Positions 11,318-23,100 of a stretch of DNA of 64,000 bases are shown piece after piece. The position numbers were made by a program, and so were the translations under genes. The notes beneath the pieces were generated by a model that was given only the letters and a program-made list of their open reading frames with translations, did not search any database and had not been told where the DNA came from. The stretch spans positions 67,001 through 131,000 of the forward strand of contig OX419755.1 of NCBI GenBank assembly GCA_948567375.1. The letters run 5' to 3'. The stretch is from Lunularia cruciata (Eukaryota; Streptophyta; Marchantiopsida; Lunulariales; Lunulariaceae). Within the stretch, counting starts at the first letter, position 1. The number at the start of each line of letters is the position of its first letter.

Positions 11318-12680
11318 GTGAGGGAGGAAATTGACTCTAAGTTAGAGTTTGACACAAGAGTTGATTCAATTGAGAGTGCACTTGGTGTGTCTGCACCATT
11401 GTTGTGGGACATGGACAAGATTTATGGGGCCTCCAAAGGCCCTAGGTGTTACTTTGGTACAATGAGCACCATTGAGTTGGATGATTTCATCCAAGAGTTT
11501 GATAGTTGGTGTGATCAGCAGCAGATGTGGAACCTGACTTTGTTTACACCTTTCATGGCATGGAAGGGGTTGTTTCAGCATCTAGAGGGTCCACGGATAG
11601 ATGACTACCATAAGTTCAAGAGAGCTCATTTGGAGGAGATTGAGTTATGGAGACAATATTGGTCTCCAAACTATGTCTCTATCACTTCAGGTTTAATGGC
11701 TAGGAGTAGATTGGTTGTACCTACGAGTTCTAACTCAAGTAATGTTAGTGGAGCTAGTGGAGGTGCACTAGCTAGAGATAGTGGTACTATGAGTGGAGGT
11801 ACCGCTACATGAGGTGGTGTGGTACTGTGGTTTAACCCCATGGTGGAGTTCTTCCAATGTTTGAGGTAGAACTACCAAGGAGTGCGGACTGACAAGTTGA
11901 GGAGCTTGCAAGAGTTCCAGCAGAAGGCTGGAGAGAGACTATGCAAGGCATACACTTGCATGAGGCGGCTGATCAGTTTCACTTAGGGAGTTATGGAGAC
12001 AATATTGGTCTCCAAACTATGTCTCTATCACTTCAGGTTTGGAGGCTAGGTGTAGATTGGCTGTACCTACGAGTTCTAACTCAAGTAATGTTAGTGGAGC
12101 TAGTGGAGGTGCACTAGCTAGAGATAGTGCTACTATGAGTGGAGGTACCGCTACAGGAGGTGGTGTGGTACCATGGTTTAACCCTATGGTGGAGTTCTTC
12201 CAGTGTTTGAGGCATCACAACCAGCACAGAGGCACTAGTGACCGGTGTTTTGATCTACACCTAGAGTTACGGAGTGGTAGGGCTGTTATGGCAGGTAGTA
12301 GAGGAGCTCCAGTTCATGGAGGACGAGGTGGTAGAGGTGGTGGTAGAGGATCTACACCTAGGGATGAAGTACTTGCTCTTACTTCTGATATAGCTATAGC
12401 TACTCAGATTGAGCAATTGGAGCAGAGATTTGCTAGTATGACTATTGCTCAAAGGAGATCAAATTTGGGTGTTGAGGCTTCCACCTCATATGTTGGTGAT
12501 AGAGATGCTTTCAACTTCATGTGCGGAGCAGCACAGGTGGATGCATCTGCAGCAATGACTAGGAGTGCAGTACGTGCTCTAGAGCCTAGAGGAACATCAG
12601 TGGAGTTGGACCCACAGGGAGGGGAGGTTGGGAGAAAGGTCAGACTTCCCCAATCTTTCACGCTGTCAGAGGCATTGTAG
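11318..12680 (+). pseudogene. Family C gag, with internal duplication and RGG tract
   Basis: The N-terminal segment (11318-11812) contains a capsid-like helix block (LDDFIQEFDSWCDQQ, then HLEGPRIDDYHKF). A frame between the duplicated units reads KLRSLQEFQQKAGERL and then AYTCMRRLISFT, typical of plant gypsy capsids. The second open part (12039-12680) carries an Arg/Gly-rich tract (GGRGGRGGGRG) near 12325-12350 in place of a CCHC knuckle, then a short coiled coil (IEQLEQRFASM). It ends at TAG 12678-12680, where the minus copy has CAG. A 346-bp duplication disrupts the capsid. The role would be the particle shell and RNA binding. The next 60 bp run into a B LTR insertion. Confidence 0.65.
11644..12212 (+). 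repeat. Duplicated gag segment, 346-bp period
   Basis: About 223 bp at 11644-11866 recur at 11990-12212 with only scattered changes (for example TACATGAGG versus TACAGGAGG). The 123 bp between them encode capsid residues. This is a tandem duplication of one 346-bp unit whose second copy has lost its tail. It arose after the element inserted or in its immediate parent. Confidence 0.8.
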
Positions 12681-12739
12681 ACAACATCCATGGTTCCTAG
12701 ATGTCCAAATGCAAGTGTTGATGGAGTACATGATGGAAT

Positions 12740-15700
12740 TGTGACAACCCGGCAAATATCACTTTTGTGATAATTGGGTAAGTAAAGTTTGTTCATGCAG
12801 AGATACGATTCAGAATTGGTCAAATACAAAGCCAAACAATAACTTGTAGTTCTTCTTGATTTCTTCTTTAATCTCTCAGGTAGAAACTACACCAAGAAGA
12901 GAGTAACAAGCTCACAATCTTGACAACTTGTCATGACTACACACTCATAATCACAACATAGCAAATTTTGTTCAAACAACTCTTGATTGTGATGATTCAG
13001 ATTCTCCCAAAGATGGCACTTCACTGCAAAGAACAATTTTGTCTCAGAATTGTGTTCCACCCCTCCATTGAAGGCACAACTTCCTCGATCAAAATTGCTT
13101 CACATCAACTTCGTGCTGCACTCACAATGTAGAATACTACCAACACTACAATTCCTCTCAAATCTGTCAAGGCATTGCTCCGATGCACTTCACTCAGGAT
13201 CAAACACATAGAATGAAGATCAAGGCTGCAGAATCCAACATCCACAAACACACTGACTTGCACTTTGGAATTCTACACACACTCACAAACACACACACAC
13301 AAAATTGACAATCGGAATTAACTCAAGCAATGAGCACTAAAAACAACACTTCGCTTTATCTATCTTCAGAAATTTGAATACTGTACAACATAGTACTACA
13401 AATGCTCCCCTTAAATACTGAAGCAAATGGCAGTTCTTCCTAGTTATGTACCGCTTCCTAACATCTCTTCCTACCTACAGATCCGAACTGACAATCCATC
13501 TCTTCATATCTGTCTCTTCCTATCTCAAAATTGTTACTTACCCGATCCGATGTCTACCTCATCATCAGCTTCCAAACCCGATGATCTTCCTACTACTTCT
13601 CCTTCTTCGGGTATATTTATAACTACTAATTCCTTCACTACTTCTACTACTTCTACACTAGGAACTACAATTGAGCTTAGGGTTACTCGATCTACTTTTG
13701 TATCTCTTGACCCACTCTTCTCTAATATGTCAAATAACAAGTCCGATGACACTTGATTTCCTACTTCTGCAACATTGGACTTCCTCTCCGCTGTCACACT
13801 ATTCCTAATTTTCTTTAACTTTGAATTGACTAAATGTAATCTGAGACTAACGTTGTCTTCTACTTCTAACATTTTCCGGTCTACTCGCTCCCTTAATTGG
13901 ATTAGCAATGTGTTCATATCCACATCTTTGGCTTTTCTCTTCCGAGTTTCATGCACAAGCAACTTCAACTCATGTAGATGTGCTTCTTCCAATCTCCCTT
14001 CAGCCTTTGTAATGAAGATTGCTTGCAACTTTCTTGCAACTTCTCCTGTTGATTCCGACTCATACCCTCGAGAGCGCTCTGCCTTCAACTCTTCGCGGTA
14101 CATCTTCAACTCATCTTTGTACTCAGCAGCAAGCATCTTCTTCTCCTCCGCATATTGTGCACTCTATAACTCAGCACTTCGTACCAGCTCTCGGAATCGT
14201 CCTTCTTCTTCATCCCTAACTGCTAACTCCCTCAACCCAACTCCTGCTCCATTATTGCTGCCGCCTTCAAATGAATATTCTAGATGCGCACATCACTCAC
14301 TTCCTCCTTCAATTTTCTCAGCCACATTGCCTGCTCCTTCAATTCTCCTGCTTGCTTTGGCAGTTCTTTTCCTCTTGACTTGCAGCTCTCTTATAACATC
14401 TCGAAAGCCTTCTTCTTCAAGACTTCCTCTCTCAAAAGTTCTCCAATTTCTTCATTTCTTCGGACTTGTTGCTCCTGCAACCCCTTCACTTCACTCAACA
14501 GATGCTTCACCACCTGCAACTCATTCATCACCTTTCTACGATCTTGGGGAATGATGTTCCGATGCTCCTTTAGTAGCTCTAACAATGGTGTGACAACCTG
14601 TGTTAGATACAATATCCCACCAAAGTTATCTTTATCTTCGTTGCCATCTTATTCTTTGTTCTTTGGCTCCTTCATTGGCTCCTTCTGCCAAAGTTGCAAT
14701 CTTCTTATCTTCAGAGACACCGCGTCTGAACTCTCTTCTCCTTTACCAATTGAACTCAGCCCCACAAGATACTCCTCTTTTCCTTTGGTCTTTGCTTATT
14801 CACCACTAGGGCTACGCAATGACTCATTGTTCCGGGTACTCTGTCAATCATTGCATGACAAGCTTCACTGACCCCCACCGATTGCTGAACCTCAGCAAGG
14901 TTCCCACTCACTATCACTTCCAGACTCCTCACTTTGTAAGGTGAGTTCATCCTCTTCTGATTCCTCTCCTTGCGACTCTGTTTCTTCTTCAGACTCTGAT
15001 TCTGATGATGCTTCTCTCACCATCTTCTTACTCTACACAACTAGTCTTCGAGTCTTCCTTTGAGCTGGAGGTGACTTTTCCTCTTTGGGTTTACTATGCT
15101 TCTTTGTCTTTGGACTTGTGACTTCTTCCATCTTCCATTGTCCTATCTTCAAGAAGTGTTCATCATTGGCTCACAGGTGTATCATATATTGTCGCTCTTC
15201 TTCATCCACTTCTTGTCTTAAGTTAGGATGAAAATAGGACATCATGCAATGCCTCTCCTCTACTGTTAGCAAGTTCAAGTCAAAGTAGAAGTGTGCTAAA
15301 AATGCTGCAAAATAATAGGGAGGCAAACCTGTCCGCCAATTGATTACCATCTACCTCGTTTGGTGGTGAAAACACTTTGCCCAATTCACCTTTAACCCTG
15401 CAAACACCGCTTGCTGCATGTTCACATAAGTTGTTCATTCTGGCTTGAACATGGTCATCATCGCTCCCACAATACTTCTCCTAATCGGATCTCGATAGGA
15501 CTCCACCTTATAGCCATTCGTGGTTCTCGGAACAAAGAAAGAGTTTCGGATTTCCGCCATTTCTTCTGCAGCACCACACTTCCGATAGAAGGTGATCCCC
15601 GTTGGTTCTCCTGCTTCCTTCTCCAATACTAACCTCCAATCCAACTCAGTCCATTGAGCCAGATTTCCTCTCTTCCTTTCAATTTCAGGACCCTCCTCAC

Positions 15701-16435
15701 AATTACTGGCAGCTATCTCTGCCCTCACTCCTGGGAAACTGAAATTCAAGTTCCATGCTAAAAACATAATACAAAGTCTATTCAAGACCTCAATTTTGGC
15801 TACCACATCTAATCTACGAATTGCAAAACTTTGCACCACCTGAGCATTTGTGACCTTTCTTTGCCATGATCTGCTCTCTTGTTCTTCAACACTGAAAGAC
15901 AATGCCCTATCCTGGACGAGACACTCTAACCCCTTCTGGATTTCAAAAAATTTCACTCTCAATCAGCTTCCAGACATGTATTACTGTAGGATGACTACTC
16001 AAAGGAATTGGAAATTTACTTGGCATATTCAACTTGTCCCTGCGCAATTGCAATCTTATATTACCCCAAATTGTAGTCGTTCTTTAGTCAATTTCAAATT
16101 CGACCTCCCCTCTTTTGTGTGTTGATGTCCGGTCACTGTTAAGACATGCTTCTTCTGCCTCCGCCATTTCTTGAAGTGTACTTTCTTGCCACGTACCAAG
16201 GTTGTTAGACAGTCTTCGTATCACCTGTGCCTTCAGACTCAAAGATGATGCTCTTTGGACTTTTTTCTGTCGTACCCTTCTTCTGAGTACCTCCATCATC
16301 GGATCCGATCTTGCCTTCTTCAGATTTCTTCCAAAGTCACTTCCATCCATTCTTCTTTTGCAATTTGGCTTTCCGTGCTTACTTCTTCCCTCAAATGCTA
16401 ATAAACAGAAAAAAACAAAAAATGTGGGCACCACA
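12740..16435 (-). mobile_element. Family B long-form solo LTR (3.7 kb, minus) in family C gag
   Basis: On plus it starts TGTGACAACCCGG and ends GGGCACCACA, the reverse of a B LTR. Family C sequence stops at 12739 and resumes at 16436, as comparison with the minus C copy around 63550 shows. No internal B sequence is present, so it is a solo LTR left by LTR-LTR recombination. The flanking 5-mers GGAAT and ACTAC do not match, so the duplication is lost or mutated. Confidence 0.8.
13534..16350 (-). pseudogene. U3-encoded coiled-coil protein of family B, copy 2
   Basis: This is one of the longest versions. On the minus strand it starts near 16345 (MDGSDFGRNLKK), about 90 bp inside the LTR, and ends near 13534 in an acidic tail (EADDEVDIGSGK), a potential of about 900 codons. 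Blocks in order: a basic segment (EVLRRRVRQKK); QSFAIRRLDVVAKIEVLNRL; TELDWRLVLEKEAG; YKVESYRDP near 15510; then, after several frame breaks, a coiled coil (ELKMYREELKAE; HLHELKLLVHETRKRKAKD); and LEKSGSRDTK. Uninterrupted parts are 15435-15962 and 13534-14136. At the site where most copies have TGA this copy reads CAA (LAQWTE). The protein family is unknown to me. Confidence 0.65.
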
Positions 16436-16449
16436 ACTACCTGCTAGCT

Positions 16450-17436
16450 AGCTACCTACTATAACACAAACTGAGTCTAGCATGATGTTTGAGGCGGCTT
16501 AGCTGATTGTGCGGCGTGTTTTGCTTTTGGCCAGTGACATGTTTACATTGGAAGTTGACCCAACCCCAGTGTTCCAGTTGGCTGCTGTGTGAGAGTAGGG
16601 ATGATGTGGTTCCTACTACTAGAGCAAAGGTGGTTTGTAGTGGAGCTGACTTGGTTGAGGAGCATGGGATCCGTTCAACGACTAATGGTTTATGGCAAGC
16701 AACAGCGGCTAGACTGGAGGAGTTGCCAGCTAGACCGGCCTTTGAGAGAGCACAATTCACACCCGGTGTTGTCCTATTGGATAACCTAAGGTGGATTTTC
16801 CGTTTGGTGGGACTTTCACGGAAGGTCTATACACCATAAAGAGTCTTGTTAGACTTTGGTGCACAACCTCTTATGTTGGGGAATGCTGCAATTGTCGGTT
16901 TGGAGTTATGGAAGATCAATGTGGAGAGGTGTCCATTTCAAATCCAAACATCTCTAGGTGGTGGTTCAACAAAATACATCACACGTGAGGAGCTTGTTGT
17001 CCTAGTTTAGCCTGGTCATCCAATTGATAGCTCAGTGATGAGAGCTCATGCTATTGCGACAGTAGTTGAGTCATATGAAGTACTAGTTGGAGGAGAAGTG
17101 TTATACCCCATGGGTTTCAACATTGACTATTGGGAGGAGACAAGCTCCTATAGACCAGGTTGGCAGTCTGGTGAGGGACGGGTATGTTGCCTACCATTAT
17201 GCTTTAGTAGTGGTAGTCTTGGCTCACTACAGTCCGGGACCATGGCAGCATCAGTTTTAGCTTTGAGTGGTGTAGTTACTTGGCTTGGTGACTTGTTGGA
17301 GGGGAACGCCCATGCAGAGGATAATCCACAACCAAAGGAGATCACTCGGATTTGGAGTACAAGTGGGATTGTTCCATCCACCTTGGATGTTCCATTGTGG
17401 AGTTTAGAGGAGGCATTACAGCAGCATGCAGATTAG
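16450..17436 (+). pseudogene. Family C aspartic protease region, copy 1
   Basis: The frame at 16507-16839 covers the linker before the protease (EELPARPAFER, then VVLLDN). At 16843-16880 another frame reads VLLDFGAQPLMLGNAA. The corresponding site in the minus copy is DSGTQPLMLGKAA, the D-S/T-G active site of retroviral-type proteases. The Ser is therefore Phe here (TCT to TTT) and the enzyme is dead. The downstream strand-pairing half (PFQIQTSLGGG) is recognisable. The protease would cleave the polyprotein. The stretch continues without break into the methyltransferase. Confidence 0.65.
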
Positions 17437-18530
17437 TTGATGCAGAAGACTTGGAGTGGAGCCTTTGTACCATCAGGAGATGAGTATGAGGATGAGCCTC
17501 CAGAGTCGATTACTTTGACACCTTTGGATACTACACTCATTACTTGGCAATATCCAGTAGAGGGGATATGTCTATTGGAATTGTTTGGTGGGATTAGCAC
17601 CGAACTAGCTACAGTATTATAGGCGGGTATACAAGTACAGAGGTACTTGTATGTAGAGAGAGATGAGATTGCTAGGCAAATCTCTCTACATCATATGGCA
17701 CACTTGGCCTATCAATATCCAGAGTTATTACCAATGTCAGTAGTCAGAGGTTACCAGAAGGCCCTACCAACAAACATTTCCTTACTGGGGGCGCATGATA
17801 TGGAGAGACATGGGCCTATTCACATGGTGATTTTTGGATGGGTAGAGGTTTAAGTCTTTAGGATCCTTGTTCTGGTGTGTTTTGGGAGATGTTACGGATA
17901 CTACAACATCTCTAGCTTTCATCAATCCATTTCTCCAGCTTACCTTTTGGAGAACGTTCCTTTGATGGGTGATTCTCTCACCAAAGTGGTAGCTAGTACA
18001 CAGGTCCCGTCCATTCTTGGACGGGACCTGCTATATTGTTAGATGCAGCCAAAGTGGGATCACGGGCTCATTGTCTTTGTCTTTGGTGGACGAACCTCTT
18101 ACCCAGAGAGGTTCTACAACGTACTTATGATGGGATTCAACAACTTGACCACATCCTTGTTGATGATACTTTGGATATTGGGCGTCAGTCTCAGACAGTG
18201 GTAATGGCTGATAGGTCACCTATGGTAGTGGTGAACCTAGTTGGACAGCCTAGAGCCACATTTCTCACACTCATGAGTTTCATAGGCTCTCATGCTTTTT
18301 TGAGAGGGAGGACCTGGACTTGTTTGGGACTCACAGTTACAACAGTTGATGGAGCTCAATGCCGATGAGAGAGAGCAGGTGATGGGTTTTTGCACCGATA
18401 TTACCACTGTTCCAATAATGTCAAAGGCATTTAGGCGTCAGGTGTTAGGTCAGGCTATGGACTTGAACTATTTGACCTGGATTGTGAGCCTTGGCTTGGC
18501 AGAGCAGCAAAGGATGCACTTGATAGGCAT
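17437..18530 (+). pseudogene. DNMT3-type cytosine-5 DNA methyltransferase domain in family C, copy 1
   Basis: The domain lies between protease and RT. Motif I is GICLLELFGGISTEL (from 17566); motif II is YVERDEIARQ. The catalytic P-C motif IV is lost: after HMVIFGW a small deletion runs into TAGAGG. Further on are DP..CSGVFWEML, motif VI LENV (about 17953), motif VIII DAAKVGSRAHCLCLWWTN (from about 18039) and motifs IX-X EQVMGFCTDITTV and RQVLGQAMDLN. In motif VIII both Arg codons CGT have become TGT relative to the minus copy. The order I to X is collinear, as in DNMT1/DNMT3, not permuted as in plant DRM. Stops: TAG at 17620 (CAG in the other copy), plus two shared with it. The role would be cytosine methylation of DNA; this copy is inactive. 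Confidence 0.85.
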
Positions 18531-18789
18531 CACCACTCAGACACTTGTGAGTCTTGTGCCTATTGAGATGATTCAAGCACATGCTGGGGGCGATGGACCA
18601 AGTGGGCATGGTATTCTTGGGACACAGCCAGTAGCTACTTGGGAGAGTGGTCTACTTGGAGTCCATCTAGGTGAGTGTGGGCTACTTGGATTGCACCCTT
18701 GGTCCACATGGAATGCAGCTAGAGGACATGTGGAGCTTGCAGCCAGAGTGGAGGGAGTTTTTCACACAGAGGTTGGGACCTCTAGTGGT

Positions 18790-19143
18790 TGAGGGCATGA
18801 CACTATTACTCCCAAGGGCCCAATGTAGCAGCCAGTCAGTACGTCTTCCACTCCTACTACAGTTATAGAGAATACTTGGGAGCCAGATCTTGGACCCAAG
18901 CTTACAAGAGAGGAAAGATGGAGGGTTTGGAGGTTCTTGAGGAGCCACATGAGTTGTTTTGCCTTCAGTATGAAGGATTTGGGTGCTCTAAAGGGACCTA
19001 GTATACGGATTGAGCTGACTAATAATACACTAGTTTTCTAATGTCCTTATCAATATAATGAGATGGAGAAGACATTGATTCAAAGCTGGAGTAGTGACCT
19101 TTTTGAGGCTGGTTTGGTAGAGACTTCACATGGAGAGTATTGT
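18790..19143 (+). pseudogene. Family C reverse transcriptase, N-terminal piece
   Basis: After a TAG (18826-18828) the frame reads the RT lead-in: LRSHMSCFAFSMKDLG, a GPSIRIELTNNT segment, then DLFEAGLVETSHGEY. The text stops at 19143, where the family D copy begins. About 510 bp of RT, including the Y-I-D-D box seen in the minus copy, are missing. The RT could not work. Confidence 0.7.
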
Positions 19144-19750
19144 AATACTCCTGGGACAGTAGAAGAGAGAAAACAAAAACTTCACACTCAAACATTCAAT
19201 GCCCCAAAGGAGCACCTTCTCTTTATTATATAGACAAAGAAGATCTCCTCCAAGGAAGCTCCACCATATGATTAGGCTCACAGATAGGTGCCATTTCAGC
19301 AAGCTCCACCCTTGGATAACTTACTTGGATGGATGACATGTTGGTCTAGGTCCTATCTAGCTTGTCAAACAAGCTTTGACCAGAGGGAATCTTTTAGGGA
19401 ATCTTCTTGTAGGAGTCTCAGAATCACAAGAGTAAGGTATCGTTGGAAAGCTCTTGACAAGACAAACTAGGGGGAGGGAAGGCTTGACTTTCCTTTTGTT
19501 GGTAATCTACACATTTTTGAGGCCTATTCATCTGTTTAGGCCTCCAAAATTGCCTTTAAAGATTTCAAGCATATTTTGGTTCCTACTCTATTAGTAGAAG
19601 TCCCCTTTTTGTGATACCTCTTTCTGATCTGTTTAGTCCATCATGTATAACATCCTTCTAAATGTTACCAAACCAATTCTCACCTTTAAATCATATGTCT
19701 AGCTATTGGTTCTAAGATTCCCTCCGGTCAAAGCTTGTTTGACAAGCTAG
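19144..19750 (-). mobile_element. Rearranged family D LTR replacing the RT core
   Basis: It starts with TGTAATACTCC and aligns with the D solo LTR at 3500-4100 along almost its whole length. It lacks the second internal repeat and ends instead with a 34-nt inverted copy of its own 19357-19390 (GGTCAAAGCTTGTTTGACAA at 19717-19750). Family C sequence on the two sides is not contiguous: about 510 bp of RT are gone. This is therefore not a clean insertion. Confidence 0.7.
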
Positions 19751-20150
19751 AACAAGCAAGTTGAGTATTTGGGTGACACTATCTACCTCGGAGGACTTGG
19801 TGTTCAGCAAACCAAGGTGGAAGCTATTGCACATATTCCTCAGCCTATGGATGTGGGTAGAGTGCAAGCATTCCTTGGGTTGGAAAACTTCTATTGCCGC
19901 TATGTTAGAGGATTTAGTGCCATTGCCAAGGCCTTGACGAAGCTGACCAAGCTTACACAGGAGTGGTGTTGGGTAGATGATCAGGAGAGAGCTTTTGTAG
20001 AGCTCAAGGAAAGCTTGACATCTGCTCCTACTTTGAGGAGACCAATCAGAGGATGACCATTTCAGGTTCATATTGATTGGAGTATATTGGGGCTTGGAGC
20101 GGTGCTCACCCAACATGATGATGAGGGGAATGAGTTTGTGGTGGCCTATG
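19751..20150 (+). pseudogene. Family C RT thumb and start of RNase H
   Basis: The open frame at 19769-20056 reads GDTIYLGGLGVQQTKVEAI, AFLGLENFYCRYVRGFS and LTSAPTLRRPI, the classic RT connection of Ty3/gypsy. A TGA at 20054-20056 follows; then the first RNase H Asp region reads VHIDWSILGLGAVLTQ. It is interrupted at 20150 (GGCCTATG) by a B LTR and resumes at 23878. Confidence 0.8.
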
Positions 20151-23100
20151 TGTGACAACCTAAAAAATATCACTTTTGCGGTAATCGGGTAAGTAAAGTT
20201 TGTTCCTGTAGAGATATGATTAAAAATTGGTCAAATACAAAGCAAAGTAATAATTTCAGTTCTTCTTGGTTGCATCTTTAAGCTCTCAGGTAGAAACCAC
20301 ACCCTGAAGAGAGTAACAAGCTCACGATCTTGACAACTTGTCATGAATACATACACACATAATCACAACATAACAAATTCTGTCCAAACAAATCTTGATT
20401 GTGATGATTCAAATTCTCCCAAAGATGGAATTTCACTACAAAGAACAACTTTGCCTTAGAATTGTGTTCCATCCCTCCACTGAAGGCACAACTTCCTTGA
20501 TCAAAATTGCTTCACATCAACTTCGCGTTGCACTCACAAATGTAGAATACTACCAACACTACAATTCCTCTCAGATCTGTCAAGGCATTGCTCTGATTGC
20601 ACACTTCACTCAAGATCACACACACAAAATGAAGATCAAGGCTATGGAATCCAACATCCACAAACACACTAACTTGCACTTTGAAATTCTCCCAACACTC
20701 ACAAACACAAACATAGAATTGATACTCAAAATCAAGCTCAAGCGACAAGCACTAAAAATAGCACTTCACTTTATCTTTCTTCGGAAATATGAATATTGAA
20801 CAACGACTTGAATGCCACTCTTAAATAGTGAAGCAAACAACACTACTAACAAAAATACCATTCTACAACAACTCTTCTAACTTGCAGATCCAAATTGACA
20901 ATGCACCCATTCATATCTGTCTCTTCAGATCTCAAATCTGTTTCTACCCCGATCCGATGTCAAGCACCTCATTAGCTTTTAAACCCAATGATCTTCCTAT
21001 TACTTCTCCTTCTTTGGGTATATCTACCGCTACTAAATCCTTCACCATTTCTACTATCTCTTCTCTACAATCTACAATTGAGGTCATGGGTAATCTATCT
21101 ACTTCCTTATCTTTTGACCCACTCTTCTCTAATGTGTTAAATATCAAGTCCAATGACACCTGAATTCCTATTTCTGCAACACCGGACTTCCTCTCCTCTG
21201 TCACACTACTCCTGATTTGCTCTAACTCTGACTTGACTAAATCTAATTGGAGACTTACATTGTTTCTTACTTCTAACATCTTCCAATCTACTCGCCCTTA
21301 ATCAGATCAGCAAAATGTTCATATCCACATCTTTGGCTTTTCTCTTTTGAGTTTCCTGCACAAGCAACTTTAACTCATGTAGACATGTTTCTTCCAATCT
21401 CCCTTCAGCTTCTGTGTTCAAGATTTCCCGCAACTTTCCTGCAACTTTTCCTACTAATTCTGACTCATAACCTCGAGATTGCTCTACCTTCAACTCTTTG
21501 CGGTACATTTTCAACTCATCTTTGTACTCAATAGCGAGCATCTTCTTTTCCTCCGCATACTATGAACTCTGTAACTCAACACTTTGTACCAGCTAGCTCA
21601 ATCTTTCTTCTTCTTGATGCTTGACTGCCAACTCTCTCTGCCATGCTTGATCCTTCCCAATTGCGCTCTTCCTCAAGCTTTCCAACTCTTGCTCCATTAT
21701 TGCGGCCATCGCCTTCACATGAATACTCTCAATGTGCACATCACTGACCTCCTCTTTCATCTTGGTCAGCAACATTGCCTTCTCTTTCAGTTCTTCAGCT
21801 TGCTTCTGTAGTTCCTTACGTCTTGACTCAACACTCTCTTGCAACTTCTCAAAAGTCTTCTTCTTCAAGATTGCATCCACCCGAAGTTCTTCAACTTCCT
21901 CGTCTCTTTGGGCTACGCGCTCTTGCAAACCCTTCACTTCAACCAGCAGATACTTTACCACCTGCAACTCATTTTTCACCTTCATATGATCTTGGGGAAT
22001 GACCTTCTGGTGCTCCTTCAACAATTCCAACAATGGAGTGACAACCTTTGATAGATACTGAATTCCGCCAAAGTTCTCTTTGTCTTTGGCCCCGTCTTTG
22101 TACTTTGCTTCTTCCATCGGCTCCTTCTGCCAAAGTTGCGATCTTTTTATCTTCAGAGACACTACTTCCGAGCTTCCTTCTTCCTTACCTACTGAAATCA
22201 GCCCCGCAAGATACTCCTTTTGTCTTTCAGCCCCCTTCTCTTCCACAACCAAGGCTACGCAATAATTCTTCTTTCCTGATACATTGTCAATCATTGCATG
22301 ACAAGCTTCACCCCTCCAACCGATTGCTAAACCTCATGTTCCCCCTCACTCTCACTTCTAGATTCCTCACTTTGTAAAGTGATTTTGTCTTCTTCTAAGT
22401 CCTCTCCTCGAGACTCTGTCTCCCCTTCAGACTTGGTTTTTGATGATGCTTCTCTCACACTCTTCTTACTCTACAGAACCAGTCTTCTCGTCTTTTGTTG
22501 TGCTGGAGGTGACTTTGCACCTTCGGGTTTACTGTGCTTCTTCTTCTTCAGACTTGTGACTTCTTCCATCTTCCACTGTCCCATCCTCAAGAAGTGATCA
22601 TCACTAGCTCATAGGTGTGCCATATATTGTTGCTCTTATTCATCTGCCTCCCATCTCAAATCAGGATGGAAATGCAACACCATGCAATGTTTCTCCTTTG
22701 CTGTCAGCAAGTTCAACCCAAAGTAGAAGTGTGCTGCAAATGGTGCAAAATAATGTGGGGGCAAACCTGTCCTCCAATTGACCACCATCTGCCTTGTTTG
22801 TTGGTGAAAACACTTTGCCCAATTCACCTTCACTCTTGTAAACATTTGGTGGAAAAAGACGCCTGTTGCATGTTCACATAAGTCATTTGGTCTGGTTTGA
22901 ACATGGCCATTATCGTCCCCATGATACTTCATTGAATCGGGTCCCAATAGAACTCCACCTTGTAACTATTTGTTGTACGTAGAGCAAAGAACAAATTTTG
23001 GATCTCCGCCGTCTCCTCTGAAGCATCACACTTCCGATAGAAAGTGATCCCCATTGGTTCTCCTACTTCCTCCCCCAACACTAACCTCCAATCCGACTCA

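Noticed and set aside
13775-14554. Long plus-strand open frame of 259 codons
   Set aside because: It is antisense to the U3 coiled-coil frame of the minus-strand B LTR. The Ser/Phe/Leu-rich composition is the mirror of Glu/Lys codons. The same shadow appears in every B LTR.
12735-16440. Target-site duplication around the 12740-16435 solo LTR
   Set aside because: The flanks GGAAT and ACTAC do not match, even allowing transitions. Boundaries come from the LTR ends and comparison with the other C copy only.
17437-18530. Methyltransferase as a host DRM or CMT gene
   Set aside because: Motifs run I to X without the DRM permutation, no chromodomain interrupts as in CMT, and both copies sit in the same place inside a gypsy polyprotein.
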